A DNA stretch of 64,000 nucleotides from positions 1,488,001 through 1,552,000 of the forward strand of contig WIUZ02000003.1 in the NCBI GenBank assembly GCA_015956445.1. Reading direction: 5' to 3'. This document shows, in pieces, positions 8,990 to 20,885 of this stretch (the first letter of the stretch is position 1; the number at the start of each line of letters is the position of its first letter). The notes beneath the pieces were generated by a model. It ran no database searches. It saw only the letters and a list, made by a program, of their open reading frames with translations, and had not been told where the DNA came from. The translations under genes were made by a program, and so were the position numbers. The DNA is from Thelephora terrestris. Its lineage: Eukaryota > Basidiomycota > Agaricomycetes > Thelephorales > Thelephoraceae.

Positions 8990-11440
8990 AAACGCGCGGG
9001 GCGGCCTTGGGGAGTTGTCAAAGCGTCGAAGGTCCAACTTCCAGTTATACGCCATGAATTAGCCTGCGTTGAAAATCTGGTGAACGATCAGTGACATCAC
9101 AGGCAGAAGACCGTGCAAGTCTATTAGGGCGATGATTGGGCTAAACCTGCGGTGACCCGGCGGCAGGCAGAATTTCCCATAAAATCCCGACACAATGAAC
9201 GAACGGCTCTGGTGCAACGGAGGATATCGCCATACCTTCCACTGAGTCATCATCAGACACCAGACAGACAACACAGAGCAATTGTGGTAGGTTGCCGGCT
9301 TCTCCAATAAAAAACGACAGAGCTTGATGGAAGTGGGTAAAAAAAATCGAATCCCGAGCTTTCGCCCTTGGAAAAGGGAGGAGAAGGCAGAGCCGAATGT
9401 CATATGGGATCAGCTATGAACGCATCGAGGCAGAATGCGGATTAGGGTTTGTTCGGCGAATACCGACCCCAGTACGACAGGTAATGGGTCCTGACGAGGT
9501 TTTCCCTCAGCATCAAACGGTATGCGCAAATCGGCTCCATCTCGGTAGAACGAGTCAGCAGACAATTCCAGGAAGAGTTGCGGGCTGGTGACGTGGCAAG
9601 ATGGCCCAATTTAGAAAGTGTGGCGATCGTGAGAATTTCTCCCCCAGCAGCATAGACAGAGGTTGTTTCAAATAGTGAATGTGAAAGGGATTAGACTCAC
9701 AAAACGGGCCAGGTATACCACTCATGGGTCACTAATGGAAGGTGTAGTGTCGTAGTGGCAAAGCATGGGACAATTTTCCTAGCGATCGTTGCCTTCAATA
9801 TATGCGCCAGGACCTTCGAGCCGTGTCCCCAAGCGTATCACTTGGCGACGAGTCTCATCCTCACTCTTTGTGAGCCTTTCCCATGATGATGTGGAAAGGT
9901 ACAGACCATCTCGGAAAACCATCCGGTGATCTGGAGAGAATGAGTGATCCTACCCCAACATGCTGATACACATTTCCGCCTGGAAAATGACCGTTAGTAA
10001 TGAAACCCATGTGCACCCAGTGGTGGTCACCTCGTAGGAGTTCACATGGGTATCATTACAGGAGGTCCTGCTCGTGATCCTGGAAGGTTCCCTATCGAAG
10101 CCCGTGTTGTGGTGGGGAACAAAGTTTTTATTTGGGTCTGAACGTCTGATATTTCTTCCTCATAACGTTGTCTGCAAGCAGGAAGGCTAAAATGGTGGGG
10201 GATCGCATCGCACATACGTGATGTTAGCAAGTAGAGCACATGAGAAACGACTCGCACCCGGTGAGTCGTAGCAGGCGGGATTTATCAACCGTGCGGAGTT
10301 CGTGAGGCAGGAGCTAATCCTATGGATGCAAGGAAACGTCAACGTCACGTACAGGGATCCGATGCGACCGTCAACTGTTTTCATCAAAAGGCTTCAGTTT
10401 GAGCCCGGGGAGTCTGATATCTGGCCGAGGGGCGCTTTGGTGGAAGACTCAGCCCAGCTAGTTGCTCGCCTCATCCACTATCGCGCGCGGAGAATTACCA
10501 GCACCCCATGGACATAGCTCCCATTAAGACCAACGGGGTATGGTTTGATCTGAAGGGGAGTTCAGTCCAGGAAGAACTGGAGGCAATCCCGGGATCGAGG
10601 GAGTCCGGTAAAGGTCGAGAAATACGCGAAGATTCCGTTGTGGCTGATAGCTCCGTAGGAGCCCAGCAATTCTAGCTTGCCGGTGGAGATGGTCCACTCA
10701 AGAGACTACAGCACTTGAGCCTGGATGGTCACAAGAGATCCAGTTCGGACCGGAAAAATCGACGCAAACATTGACGGGGGAGCGTCTGTGTGAAATCATT
10801 CTTCCACTCCCCTACATTCTCTTCGAAGGAGACAAAAACCGAAGAGTCCCCCAGTTGGAGAGGATGGAAGCCCTTTTGACTTGGATGAGGGACAGAATCC
10901 AGCAGGAGGACCAGGAGCTGAGCTTGGCTGGCCAAGGGGCGATGACGGCGGCGGGCGTGCGCGAATCGGTGAAATTCCCACGGCCATGTCGCCTCGTGAT
11001 TATTCTCTCGGGGTTTGCCGCATCGCCCCTCTCGGTCACTGTGACTTGACGACAACTGTTCATCTACACGGTCCACCTCAATAGCCAAGCATTGCGGACA
11101 GAAACATGTTTTCCACATCTATTCCGAGGCTTTGTCTCCCGAACTACAACCACCGGCGAGTCATATCGCTCAAACTTTAGGCGTGTAAACCACTCCGTCA
11201 AGGGGCTGTTCCTGCAACACCGCAATGTGAGGGTTCAAAAAATCGCTCGTGTGGAATTATGTAATCCTATGGCGTGGGTCTAACGCTCAAATGGTTCCAT
11301 TTTTCCCTCGCGACGCTCGCTGCTTTGTTCAGGAGGGAGCCGTTCGATCAGAAGCCCCATGGAGTACCCGGATCCATTTTTTGCGAAAAATCATATCCGC
11401 CCCCGAATCTACCATCTTTTTGGGTTGCTTACTCTCATCT
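8990..11440. other. Gene-poor stretch, nothing recognised
   Basis: Only short, mutually overlapping frames occur on both strands, including overlapping frames between 10729 and 11118. None resembles a known family or assembles into exons. Likely intergenic or decayed sequence. Confidence 0.45.
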
Positions 11441-11444
11441 TACC

Positions 11445-12045
11445 AGGTCATGTGCTACCTCGTAGAGGTCGACTGGGTAACCAGACTTCCGGTACGCACC
11501 TGATGGACCCGCGCCTCGAGCGGTGCATGGACAAACCTCCGACCTTTATTACGGCAACGACCGACCGAGCGGATATGCCTGATCTTGCGGTTTGACAGAG
11601 CTGACCGTGGGATCCATGCGTGCGCTCAGCATCTGGAAATTTCGACATCAAAACGTGGCACCACGTTTCAAGCTTGGGAGATTAGGTGCAAACGGACCAA
11701 CAGCTGGCTGGCGATCGTACACCCGTGCAATTTCGTGAAAATCCCACCTGCCGCAGAACTTCCCCTCTCGCATGTAGAAGGTCCGCTTACTTCCATCATA
11801 CTAAGCTACGCGATCCTTCGTAGAGGTCGACCGGGAAACCAGGCTCCCGGTACGCACACAACAAACCCCCGACTTTCCTCTCGCCAACGACTGACCGAGA
11901 GGTCCCGAATTTGTGGTTCGGACACACCAGAATGGACCGTGTGGTCCATGAACGCCCTTGCCATTTTTAAATCCCGGCGTTGGAATATGGCGCGACAATT
12001 CAAGCGGGGAAATTAAACGCAAACAAACCAATGGATAGCTCGCGA
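11445..12045 (+). repeat. Degenerate direct repeat, two copies
   Basis: Two head-to-tail related segments, about 11445-11730 and 11802-12045. Shared landmarks in order are CGTAGAGGTCGAC.GGG, AACCAG.CT.CCGGTACGCAC, ACGACTGACCGAG-like text, a GACCGTG.G..CCATG patch, and AATTTCGAC/CATTTTTAAAT-like text followed by ACCAA..G.TGGCTCGCGATC. Each copy carries many substitutions and gaps, so the duplication is old. No open frame is conserved between the copies. It may be a decayed mobile element or a local duplication. Confidence 0.6.
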
Positions 12046-12424
12046 TCTTTGTGTCTCCTTGGAGGGACGGACGTTCACCCAGAGATAGCGACACCGTGCT
12101 CACGACCGTCCTCCTTCCGCTAGACCACAGCCTGGCACGGACGATATCTACGGCCATGGGCCTGGGAAATCTCCGCCACACCTCAAATCAGCTACAAATC
12201 GTCGTGTGCTCAAAGGGGACCCATGCGGTGTAACCTGGAGACGGGAAGATGCGCACGGTAGAGCGAAGCACCGTGTTATCAAAAATTTGGGCGAGGTAGC
12301 TCACGAGACGTCCGACTGAAAGGCTGGCACCATCCGCTGTTTGGCGTTGCTTTGACCGCAGCCCCCATGGCTTGTTTACTTCCGAGCTCCCAGCAATTTG
12401 GCCACCCATTCGCTCTCCCCTACT

Positions 12425-12581
12425 TAAAGCGCCTCTGTTCAGGACGTAAACACCAGCATTCCGCGCCCCTCCTCCCTTCTATCTGTCCTCTCCTTCTCAC
12501 TGTCTCTCTCCAGCTCTCATTCAATCAAACTCTCCTCTATCCATCAACTACGCTCTTCATTCTTACAACAACATTCCCATT
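12425..12581 (+). promoter_or_regulatory. Core promoter and pyrimidine-rich leader of the 12.6-kb gene
   Basis: A TATA-like CTTAAAG element at about 12424 is followed by a long CT-rich tract (about 12467-12540), then a short A-rich leader ending ttatgccg at the ATG. Pyrimidine tracts of this type commonly precede well-expressed fungal genes and set transcription starts. Confidence 0.4.
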
Positions 12582-13560
12582 ATGCCGGCCGCTCAACCCA
12601 CTGAGGTCCAAGAAGAAGAATATCACTATCAAACCGAAGCTACCAGTGAAGCAATCAAGGCTGCAACACAGGACTTCAAGGTCATTGACAACCAGGGTTT
12701 TCCGATCGGTTAGTCCACTCCCTCGATAGAAAACGCAATGCAAACATTGACTGACATACTCTATCTACTCCTCAGGATACTCTCCACCACGTTTCGCCGA
12801 CAAGCACCACGTCCAAGAGAGTTATATCGACCAGCGAGTGGCAGATATTCTTGACGCCCAATCTGACGGGACCACCTCCGGCGTTTCCGAATTCACGCCT
12901 GAAGCACTAGACCAGCTTCAGTTCTACGAAGACGTCATGGTTTATTACCGCCCGATCGACTCGTCTCTGGCTTCGGAATTTTTGAACCACGACACTCTCG
13001 ACGAAGACTCCGAAGACTCACCAGACAATGATTACACGATGACGGACGACTTATCTCCCGCCTCATCTTCCGGAACCTCCTTGGGTACCCCTGCGGAGGA
13101 TGGCACTGTAAGGCTCGACCGACCCCTCGACTCTCCCTCCTTCGACAAGGAAAACTTTGGAACATTCCCCGATTACGGCAGCGCCGGAATGGATACGGCT
13201 TCGTGGCCGTGGGGTGACCATACGTACCGGCCCCCCACCCCTAAAGATATTTTGGATCCGAAGGTGTGCTACAGGGAGGGGAAGTATGAGGGGATCGTGC
13301 GTGAAGAGCTTTCGGAGCTCATGGCTGAGGAGGCGATCCGAGATGGTGACAGAATAGCGAAGCGGAAGGAGAGGGAAGAGATGATGGAGAGGAAAGAGAA
13401 GAAAGCGAGGATGGAGACGAAGGAGGGGAAGAGAGAGGGGAAGGAGAAGAAGGAGGGAAGGAGGGAGAGGAAGGACAAGGCTAAGACCGGCCAACCCGCT
13501 ATCATGGCGTTTAACGCTCAGGCTATCCGTGGAAGGACCATCTACAACGTTAACCCTTGA
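12582..13560 (+). CDS. Acidic / Lys-Glu-rich protein, function unknown
   Basis: Two exons, 12582-12708 and 12776-13560, joined by a GTTAGT...CAG intron in matching phase, give 303 aa. The N-terminal part (MPAAQPTEVQEEEYHY, then QGFPIGYSPPRFADKHH) is followed by an acidic segment with many Ser, Asp and Glu residues. A PDYGSAG...WPWGDHTYRPPTPKDILDP patch comes next. A strongly charged Arg/Lys/Glu helix (about residues 225-280, repeated K-E-G-K and E-R-K-E) is likely a long single alpha-helix or coiled coil. The C-terminus is MAFNAQAIRGRTIYNVNP. No enzyme motif is present. A strong CT-rich promoter lies directly upstream. The charged helix suggests a scaffold or a chromatin/RNA-associated role, but that is only a guess. 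It is convergent with the Rtt106 gene. Confidence 0.75.
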
Positions 13561-13908
13561 CGAAGTTGAGGGGCAGGTAGACGGAAACCATCCTTTCGAG
13601 TTCAACACTCGGCGTGTTCGTTTCTGCTTTCTTTTCTCGCTCATGGTGTCGTTATGCGTTCCAGTACATTGTCCTTTCTCTCTCTCATACTTTGTGCTTG
13701 GCTTGCTATTGGCACGCGCAATGCCGAGGGCAATTCCCACGAATTCTCCTCATCTTTGGCGCTTCATTGTCCTGGTAGCCATCACTTGCTTTCGTACAAA
13801 TAATAATCCTATGCTCAATCAATAAATATGCAACAGAACAATCGTCACTGGAGAAGTGAAAGATCGGCCGAGATCCAAAATGCATGTGAGCAGCAAGCTT
13901 TTATATTC

Positions 13909-15739
13909 CTACAATTCATCATCGTCCAATTCGTCTTCTTCGTCACTCCCTGGGGCAGCAGCGGACATCCCGAAATCCTGTTCGACCATCCCAACGACAG
14001 AGTTCAACACCGCTTTACTGACCTTCTTTGGCATCGCTCCGGGCCGCAACAGCGGATGGTGCTTCGGATCTAGCGGCTCCTCATCGAAGTCCTCGCCTAC
14101 GTCAGACTCCCCTTCCACCTCCCCCTCGCCATCCGCGTCCGAATCCACCGCTTCTGAGCCATCAGCACTACCATCGCTATCATCGCTACCCTCAGAGTCA
14201 CTGCCGTCAGACAACTCTGAGTCTGAGCCGGTGAAGTCGTCGTCGTCGAGATCCCCCTCGTCTTCTGCCATCGGGTTGTTTGCGAGGTCGACGCGGTCGG
14301 TTGTTCCACCTTCGCCATCAACTTCCATGTCGTCGTCGGTAGCGCGAGCCTTTCCCTTCCCGTTGGCCGACGACGATTGCCCAGGAACCGAGGAGAGATT
14401 TTTGGTCGTCGAGGCAGCAGTGAGAGAAGACCTTCCAAAGCTCTTGGAGTACTTCCTACACCATTCGGAGATACCATCCTGCTCTTTCCCCTCAATCCCC
14501 TCAAAGTCTGTCTCAATCGCATCTTCTCCACCGTCATCCTCGTCACCACCCTCCTCCTTAGACTTTGGAACGCGTCTTCGAAGGATGACTGTGCACGTCC
14601 GACCCGTAGCGCTCAACAGCCTCACTCCACCCGGTGCCTGTCCGCCCTCACCCCCGCCGGTTCGAACCAAATCCTCGACAGCCCAGAATTCAAAGGGTTT
14701 GGCGTCCCACAAGATTCCCTCGCGGAAGAACCACAAGGTTCCAGGTTTCGCAGCCTTGTATCCGTCTACGCCGGTCGCGCCGGAAGCATTCGTGTGATCG
14801 TTAGTCCTAGGTTTAAGCGCCTTCGCTCCCTGCGGGACGGATTCTTGGAAAGCATCGAACGCGGCGCCGATCGAAGCACCTTTTGGGTGGTGATGTTCTG
14901 GTGAATCCTTGGTGCGGGTCACAAGGCTCGGAAGAGTGAGTTCAGACCCGATGCAGATTTGCCAATGGGTTTCGCCGGAGTCGGTCGTGGAGCCTTTCGG
15001 TAGGTTGGTCACGTCGGAGCTGAGCATGATCATCGTATAATGCGGTTTCTGTTTCCCGTGTGTGGGTAGGATAAAGGACCGCTTCAAGTCCCCCAGCAGG
15101 AAGGCCAACGGCTGCGGTTTAGCTTTGTCCCCGTCTTTATCTTTTCCTGCTGCGGAGGGTGTGATACGGATCGTGCGAGTGTGGATGGAGATGTCGACTT
15201 TCTTCCGAATTGGGGATGTTGCGGAGATGTTGTAGATGGTGTATTGGTGGATATCCGTTTCATCTTCGAGCAGGTCCTGGTGTTGATGCCACGTCTCTTG
15301 CGAATCGAGTTTTGGCTTTTTGGAGGATTGGACGGGTGTGTCCTCTTCGGTGGGGAGAACGCGCTTGGTTCCATTGATAGTTGACGAGGTTGGGGATGTT
15401 CCGTGATGGTTTCCTGACAATGCGGGGTTTAGAAGAGCGCTTTGACGTAGTTTTGTGAAGTAGGTTTGTTGGTTTTCAGTCCAGGCTGATGAGTCATCTG
15501 GAGGGCAGAAGTGTGTTAGCTTTCGATGAGATGGTTCTAAGGGATGTTGCCCGCGTACCAGAGACGGGACCTCCTGAAGCGAACCTTATGATCTCCTCAA
15601 ATTGGTTGAGACGACGCTGACCATCTTTCGACGACTGCTCGAAGAGCCTCAACAATTCGGTTATTGAAGATTGTATCCGTTGTGGTCCATTGGAGGAAAG
15701 GGATTGGAGGAACGGCGATTGATCGAGGGAGAGCCTCAT
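13909..15739 (-). CDS. Histone chaperone Rtt106-like protein
   Basis: Two exons, 15739-15559 and 15497-13909, with an intron GTACGC...CCAG in matching phase, give 589 aa. Rtt106 carries new H3-H4 histones (acetylated on H3 K56 in yeast) to replicating and repaired DNA and to silent chromatin. The N-terminal helical segment (about residues 1-60, SITELLRLFEQSSKDG) precedes a tandem PH-like core. Recognisable parts of the core are PLAFLLGDLKRSFILPTHGKQKPHYTMIML, split over two lines of the fold, and GTLWFFREGILWDAKPFEFWAVEDL. An Asp/Glu/Ser-rich acidic tail follows, containing DPKHHPLLRPGAMPKKVSKAVL, and the protein ends DEEDELDDDEL. Acidic tails are typical of histone chaperones. A TATATAT sequence lies near 15816 and paired ACGCGT boxes near 15905-15939. 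No lesions are seen. Confidence 0.85.
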
Positions 15740-15904
15740 AGCTTGTATCGACGAAGGCCAGTGGGAATGCGGGAAAGACTAGTCGTTGGCGTGAGAATGG
15801 ACGGCTGAGGGTGAAATATATATCTCGAAATGGCGAACTGAGCGCCGTCGCGTTGCAGGTTAAATCTAGAGGGTCGCGATGATGGGACTAGTAAACGCTA
15901 GTAA

Positions 15905-15939
15905 ACGCGTCGACGCGATCGTCGATAATCTCGACGCGT
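15905..15939. promoter_or_regulatory. Inverted pair of ACGCGT (MCB-like) boxes upstream of rtt106
   Basis: ACGCGTCGA at 15905-15913 and its exact reverse complement TCGACGCGT at 15931-15939 flank 17 bp, about 165-200 bp upstream of the Rtt106 start. ACGCGT is the MluI cell-cycle box bound by MBF for G1/S transcription in yeasts. An S-phase histone chaperone is a sensible target. The function here is inferred. Confidence 0.5.
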
Positions 15940-15989
15940 GAGCCGTGTCGCCGCCTCCCGTCCTTCCAGATTTCCCTAGATTTCCGCGG

Positions 15990-16136
15990 ATGAGAACATC
16001 CGCCCTTCTTCCTATCGCCGCTCTCTCCCTCCTTTGTGTGGGCACTTGTCTCGACGACCTCCACAGCGAAGCATCTGTACAGGCTGAGGTTGAAAGCGTG
16101 ATCAACGTCAACCCTTGGTTCTTCGGCATTTTCTGA
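15990..16136 (+). CDS. Possible 48-aa secreted peptide
   Basis: A short single-exon frame beginning MRTSALLPIAALSLLCVGTC, which looks like a signal peptide with a hydrophobic core and a small residue before the likely cleavage site. It is followed by an acidic segment (LDDLHSEASVQAEVESV) and an aromatic end (NPWFFGIF). Only one Cys is present, inside the putative signal. It lies just downstream of the ACGCGT pair. It could equally be a chance frame or the first exon of something longer. Evidence is limited to the signal-like N-terminus. Confidence 0.22.
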   Translation: MRTSALLPIAALSLLCVGTCLDDLHSEASVQAEVESVINVNPWFFGIF

Positions 16137-16664
16137 GACACTGAGCTCCCCGGAACATCCCGCCCATCGTTGGCCAGCACCACTGCCCTCAATTCAGAGC
16201 GTCCCCCCCCCTCGCATCCTCCTCCGAATTCGCTCCGAATTTGAGGCTGGATTTCATACCACTGCCCTCTCAAGATTTCACTACTTAGTCGAAGCCTCCG
16301 CTTCTTCCGCCGATCTCTTCTACGTTTTGCTTTCCTGTAAACCACCTTCGGCCACATCACTCGCCCGGTTGCCTTCGGCTGTGTCGATTAGCCATCGTGC
16401 GTGCACAGTCGCTTGATCCCTCTTGTGAATGCCCTCCAAGAGCCTTTCACCTCTTCTGGCAAATAAACCGAAAATGGGGGTCTCTTATCCTGGCTTTGGT
16501 TAATAATTACAATATAGATCTACTTGTGTTGCGCGCAGGGCAGAACCGAGCCCCTTTCACCCATCACCGATGCCAATGGAAACTCCAGGTATCACTCTGG
16601 TGGGGGTGCTCTTCGTCTAACATTCCATGTTGAAGCTGAAATCCCCGCTCCCTAGGGCCCTGAG

Positions 16665-17822
16665 AACGCGTTCACGTACCTATCGAGACCGTTGACCAAA
16701 TCCTCCATTATCTCGACAACGACCAGAGCTGTCTCCGAAATTTTGCGCTGGTCTGCAAATCCTGGACGGCGAGTTGCAGGAGACATATCTTCCATGCTGT
16801 GGATTTCGGAGACCGCTTTCCCTCGTGTCAGAATTATAAGCTCTGGAAAAGGGCAATTTCTGCGATACCCGACGGGCCTCACCTCCACACCCGAAAACAA
16901 TCCATAGTAAATACCTCTGGAAGGCATTCTACCGACCATCTGACGACGATTTCAACCTCTTCATCTAGCACTTCCTCCTTTTCAGCAATGTTCAAGATCT
17001 TGTCATAGAAAGTACCGTGGGCTTCCACACACTTCACAACATCTCTATCACCGACGCCTTTAGCCGCCTCTATAACACCCTGCGGTGTTTAACCATTAGA
17101 CTCGCCTCCTGCTCCCCACGGGCGTTGATTTCTCTGATCGCTTCATTCCCACATCTGGAACACCTGGACCTCACATGTATACAGTTCTGACGCTCACAAC
17201 AATCTTTCCCCTTGCCCGAAAGACGCACATTCAAAAGCAGCTTCCGTTTCACGGAATTGGGGGTTTCCTCCGATGAGTTTATTTACCCTCCTCGCCGAAC
17301 ATGACCTTCAGTTCCACGAGATGCGCGTGAGCGGAGAATGTTGGTCACTGGATTCGGGGCGGAACACGTGTCTAGCTAAGCGCATTCTGTGCGGTCGATA
17401 AGATTGCCTGTTCACTTTTGTTCCAAGGACTCCCGGCAGATTGCAAGTTAAAGCCATTTACCTTTAGAAAACTAAAAAGTCTATCGATGGCGTCCGCTCA
17501 AAAGTCTTGGACGGTAGCACCACCTAGGGAACTCCTCCATTCGATCACGTCCGCGCAACTATCTGAAATTATCGATGTAACTAACCTCCCTTCTCGCCGG
17601 GGAACTGCTGGAGAAGTACTGAATAGGGTCGGGAGTTATGACGAGGCACTCTGTGAGATTTCTAATCGATTTGAAACTTCTTCCGGAGGAAAGGTGTTGG
17701 ACTTAACACTGAAAGTTGCTAAATCATTCCCCACTCCCGATGGTATCCTGCCGCAGTTCATTAAGGAGGGAAACTTTACGATTCTGGAACTTATTATCGA
17801 GCCTCAGGGTATGACGCTGTGA
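16665..17822 (+). pseudogene. F-box protein pseudogene
   Basis: The first 45 codons from about 16676 form a typical mushroom F-box: VPIETVDQILHYLDNDQS, then LRNFALVCKSWTASCRRHIF. The downstream sequence keeps the usual family landmarks in shifting frames: the ISITDAFSRLYNTLRCLTIRLAS region, SFPHLEHLDL, SFPLPERRTFKSSFRF, and later FRKLKSLSMASAQKSW and LSEIIDVTNLPSR in a 134-codon terminal frame ending at 17822. Stops (for example the TAG near 17007 and the TGA near 17190) and frame changes occur between these pieces, and no set of introns joins them convincingly. Intact relatives would act as substrate adaptors of SCF ubiquitin ligases. Confidence 0.7.
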
Positions 17823-19568
17823 GGATCGGTCTACACCCACTTTTCCCGTCGAAAACCTGACAGTTCCGTCGAGCGTCCTGTGTATATGTTCGGAATTTGC
17901 GATCTCATCGTTGTACACGTTTGGTGGCACATGTCGTTTGCTTTATTGTATCTGTTACTACAGAAGTGTTTTGCGCCCCGTCAGGCCTGCCGGAACTTGT
18001 AGGTCAAACAAACACTGTAAAGACCAATCGTACACATAGCTTCCGTGCCGTGCAGGGTTAGTCTCGGCGTTTTGCATCCGAACGAACGCCGCCAATGATC
18101 GATCCAGGAGACTGTCAGATTCGGGACCTGTGGGCGAAGCGCGAAGAAAGTGATGACAGAAGGAGCGTCAACAAAAGCAGTCGCTCAGGGTGCTGGTGAT
18201 TGCCACCTTCGCCGTGACGCATCGTCCACGTCGTGGCGGCGGCGTATGCTGATGGAATAAAACACGACGAACTGGGGTTGCTTCTAGAGGGCAACTGGTG
18301 AATCAGAGGGGTCAGCGTGGAGTGGTATGTGCATCTTTCCTCAAGCGTGGCTGGTATCGATGCGGATTGTAAGTTGTGGAGTGGTGGCGTCCATGGAAGA
18401 TGAAACTGCTAGCCCTGCTGATGTTGCCATACAATACTCAAGAACCGTCTCCGTTTTCTGTTTGCCGTACATCACGCGACGGACAGCTTTGATTGAACCT
18501 GAGGGGGTTCAGAGCGTTCATAACCCGCTAACCCTCTTCACTTCATCCAGTCAAAATTTAAGGACCTTTTCCTTTATCTCACTCACTTGGGCTGCCGCGG
18601 CCACGCGAATAGGAACACATACGGATATCATGATCATGATCGTGACATCGATTGTCCCTGAGCCGAAATGAACGGGTTGTTAGGAATTCTTCAGTGCGTT
18701 GTGGGGTTTCCCAAACTTGATCCTGCAACACTTCCTCTCCTTTGGGAATTCACCAGTTCACAGCCATAGCGAGCGTGTCTCCTATTGTGATGACGAAGTA
18801 GTTTGTCGGCTCGTCCACCAACTGAACTGCTTTTGGTGGACCCTGGATGTAAGTGATCCTTCCCAGACAACGACACAACACAACTTTGAATCGCCTTTTG
18901 CATCGTCAGCTTGCAAGGCTCGACTGTCTCCGGAGGAGAGATTCCCTTCCATTGTAATATTATTACTGATGTCTGTTATGCGGACCTGGAACATACCGGA
19001 ATTAGAGGCTGAAGGTGAGCGGCATCCGATCAGTTTTCCGCCCAATCCTAATCTCTACGAGAAGCAGATGAAATGGGCAGTACCCCTGCATCCTCACCGC
19101 CTTTCATGTCTGTGCAGTCTTGACGATGTGTTCCTAGTCGCGTGTGACCCACAACTCGAGCGATGCAGGGCATCTGAAAGACCTATCGAATGGTTCCGAA
19201 GCCAAATGGTCAGAGGCAAACGACGAACCCGGGCTGCATCTGGAGAGAAACAGGCAAATCAGGAGATACGCATTCCTCCCTTCCCTATTCAGCCGGACAA
19301 GCGGACGTTACTGATGTAAATTGCCGTGAGATAACGACATCCAGTAAAGGCGAAATTGCCAACTCTGCAGACGTCGTTGCACAGGAATCGAAGGTTTTTC
19401 GTCCGCCGTACATCGCGAATCTGGTTTTTCGATTGAATCCTTGAGTGTTTATAACATGCCGACCCCCGTCACTTCCTCCCTCAAACCCCAAGATTCTTTC
19501 CTGTCATCCCGCTCGCTCCATCTACGATTTACTGAAATACTCTCATTGTGTTAGTACACGTCTGACCC
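17823..19568. other. Upstream region of the seven-helix gene, with an extra promoter copy
   Basis: No gene recognised. The sequence at about 18390-18600 and again at 19340-19568 resembles the upstream region of both seven-helix genes (see the repeat entry). A 206-codon open frame at 18699-19319 has no recognisable content. Confidence 0.5.
18390..18610 (+). repeat. Third, isolated copy of the seven-helix gene upstream region
   Basis: Shares with 24890-25100, and more weakly with 19340-19560, the ordered landmarks GCTAGCCCTGC, GATGTTGC, ACTC.AGAACC.TCTC.GTTT.TGT, GCCGTACATCA.GCGAC, a GTTCATAACC/GTTTATAACC patch, and CC.CTTCACTTC.TCCA. Unlike the other two copies it is not followed by a seven-helix coding sequence. 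It is therefore a remnant of a third duplication or a promoter-only copy. Confidence 0.6.
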
Positions 19569-20885
19569 ATGGCTGACTATCCGGAACAGCCCTGGTCCAA
19601 TCACACCAATGCTCCACAGATTCCATTTTCGCTGTACGTTGCGGAGAAGGTGTACTTTGCAGGCAACCTCATTGGCGCAATATCCTATGGTACGCTGATC
19701 CATATGCCCCGTCCCCGTGTTCATCCTGCCCGTTTGACCCATCTTTTAGGTATTGTAATTGCTTTGTTTTTTCAATGTATGGGCGTGTTGTTTAGTCCCG
19801 CAAATTCCATGAAGAAGGTCATAAAGTGGTCACTCGTCGTCCACACCGTGGCTATGTTCTCGTTTTTGACAATACTCCTCGGAATCACTCTTAACTGGGT
19901 ATCCCTCGAGTACATCAACAACCGAGAATTTCCTAATAACGACGATTACTCTCCTGGACCTCTCGGATATAGTTACATCCTTACTCACACCGGGGCGCTT
20001 CCCGATATTCGCAATGTCATGTTCCCCTTGAACCAGTGGCTAGCTGATGGCCTTTTGGTAGGCCGCATTTCAGACTCAGTTGCCTAGGCGTTCAACCTAG
20101 GCTGATCCTCCAGCTGCATCGCTGCTACGTCATTTATTCCATGAACCATTGGGCCATGGCCTTCCCATACCTGGTGTACCTCGCCTCTGTCGGTACGTGC
20201 TCAAGTCCTCCACAAGCCGACGGTGACACATTGATCAACACCACCGATGTAGCAGTGGGTATCGGCCACGTCTACGAAGAATCGGGAACGAATTGGGTAA
20301 CCGGCGCCAGCGCGATCAACTTCTCCACTTCATACTTTTCGATTTGCATTGGACTCAATGTCATCCTTACGTCGATGATTGTCGTACGAGTCATCCTGCA
20401 TAGGAGGAATCTTCGAAGGGCTTTAGAGGCTTCGGACGGGTGTAGCGGAGTGTACACAGCAATCGCCACAATGATTATCGAATCTTATGCCCTCTACGCC
20501 GTCACTCTTCTAGCATATACCGTACCCTTGGCCATCAACAGTCCGGTCGTGTATATCTTCTCCGGAGCCCTCGGCGCGGTTCAGGTTCGTTCTTTCTTTA
20601 CCTTTTCCAATGCACTGCTACCTTGGGACGTTGCTCTCTAATCATGTTTACACACAGGTCATCGCCCCGTATCTGATCATTATACGGGTCGCCAAGCGGA
20701 GACCAGTGACGAGCGAATCGATCTCCAGGTCCTTCGAGTCAATGAGCTCCAAAAGCCAAGGGTCGACGGATGGTGATGGGCCCCTCCCTGATGGTGATCC
20801 CACGAATGCGATGGATGTGAACGGCGAACCTCCCACCGAGCCGAGTGCTAGAGACAATAATGCCATCGAAGAGGTGCCATTGTGA
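19569..20885 (+). CDS. Mushroom-type seven-helix integral membrane protein
   Basis: Five exons, 19569-19689, 19750-20057, 20114-20192, 20253-20584 and 20658-20885, with all phases matching, give 355 aa. It belongs to a large uncharacterised agaricomycete family of multi-pass proteins with a receptor-like layout. Family signatures seen are WSLVVHTVAMFSFLT, SLEYINNREFPNND, GPLGYSYI, NQWLADGLL followed by LHRCYVIYSMN across an intron, ISFS-type helices around FSTSYFSICIGLNVILT, and TMIIESYALYAVTLLAYT. APYLIIIRVAKRR precedes a polar cytoplasmic tail of about 60 residues. The N-terminus (MADYPEQPWSNHTNAPQIPF) is short and extracellular-like. The ligand and role are unknown in the family. A damaged duplicate lies at 25126-26395, so this is the surviving copy. 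Confidence 0.87.

Noticed and set aside
13063-13740. 225-codon minus-strand frame over the acidic protein gene
   Set aside because: Antisense shadow of a Lys/Glu-rich coding region, which yields Leu/Pro/Ser-rich antisense frames; the sense gene has matching introns and a promoter.
13856-14797. 313-codon plus-strand Ser-rich frame
   Set aside because: Antisense to the acidic tail of Rtt106; its Ser-rich composition is explained by the Asp/Glu codons on the other strand.
18699-19319. 206-codon plus-strand frame
   Set aside because: Lacks a good start and any domain, and lies in duplicated upstream sequence.
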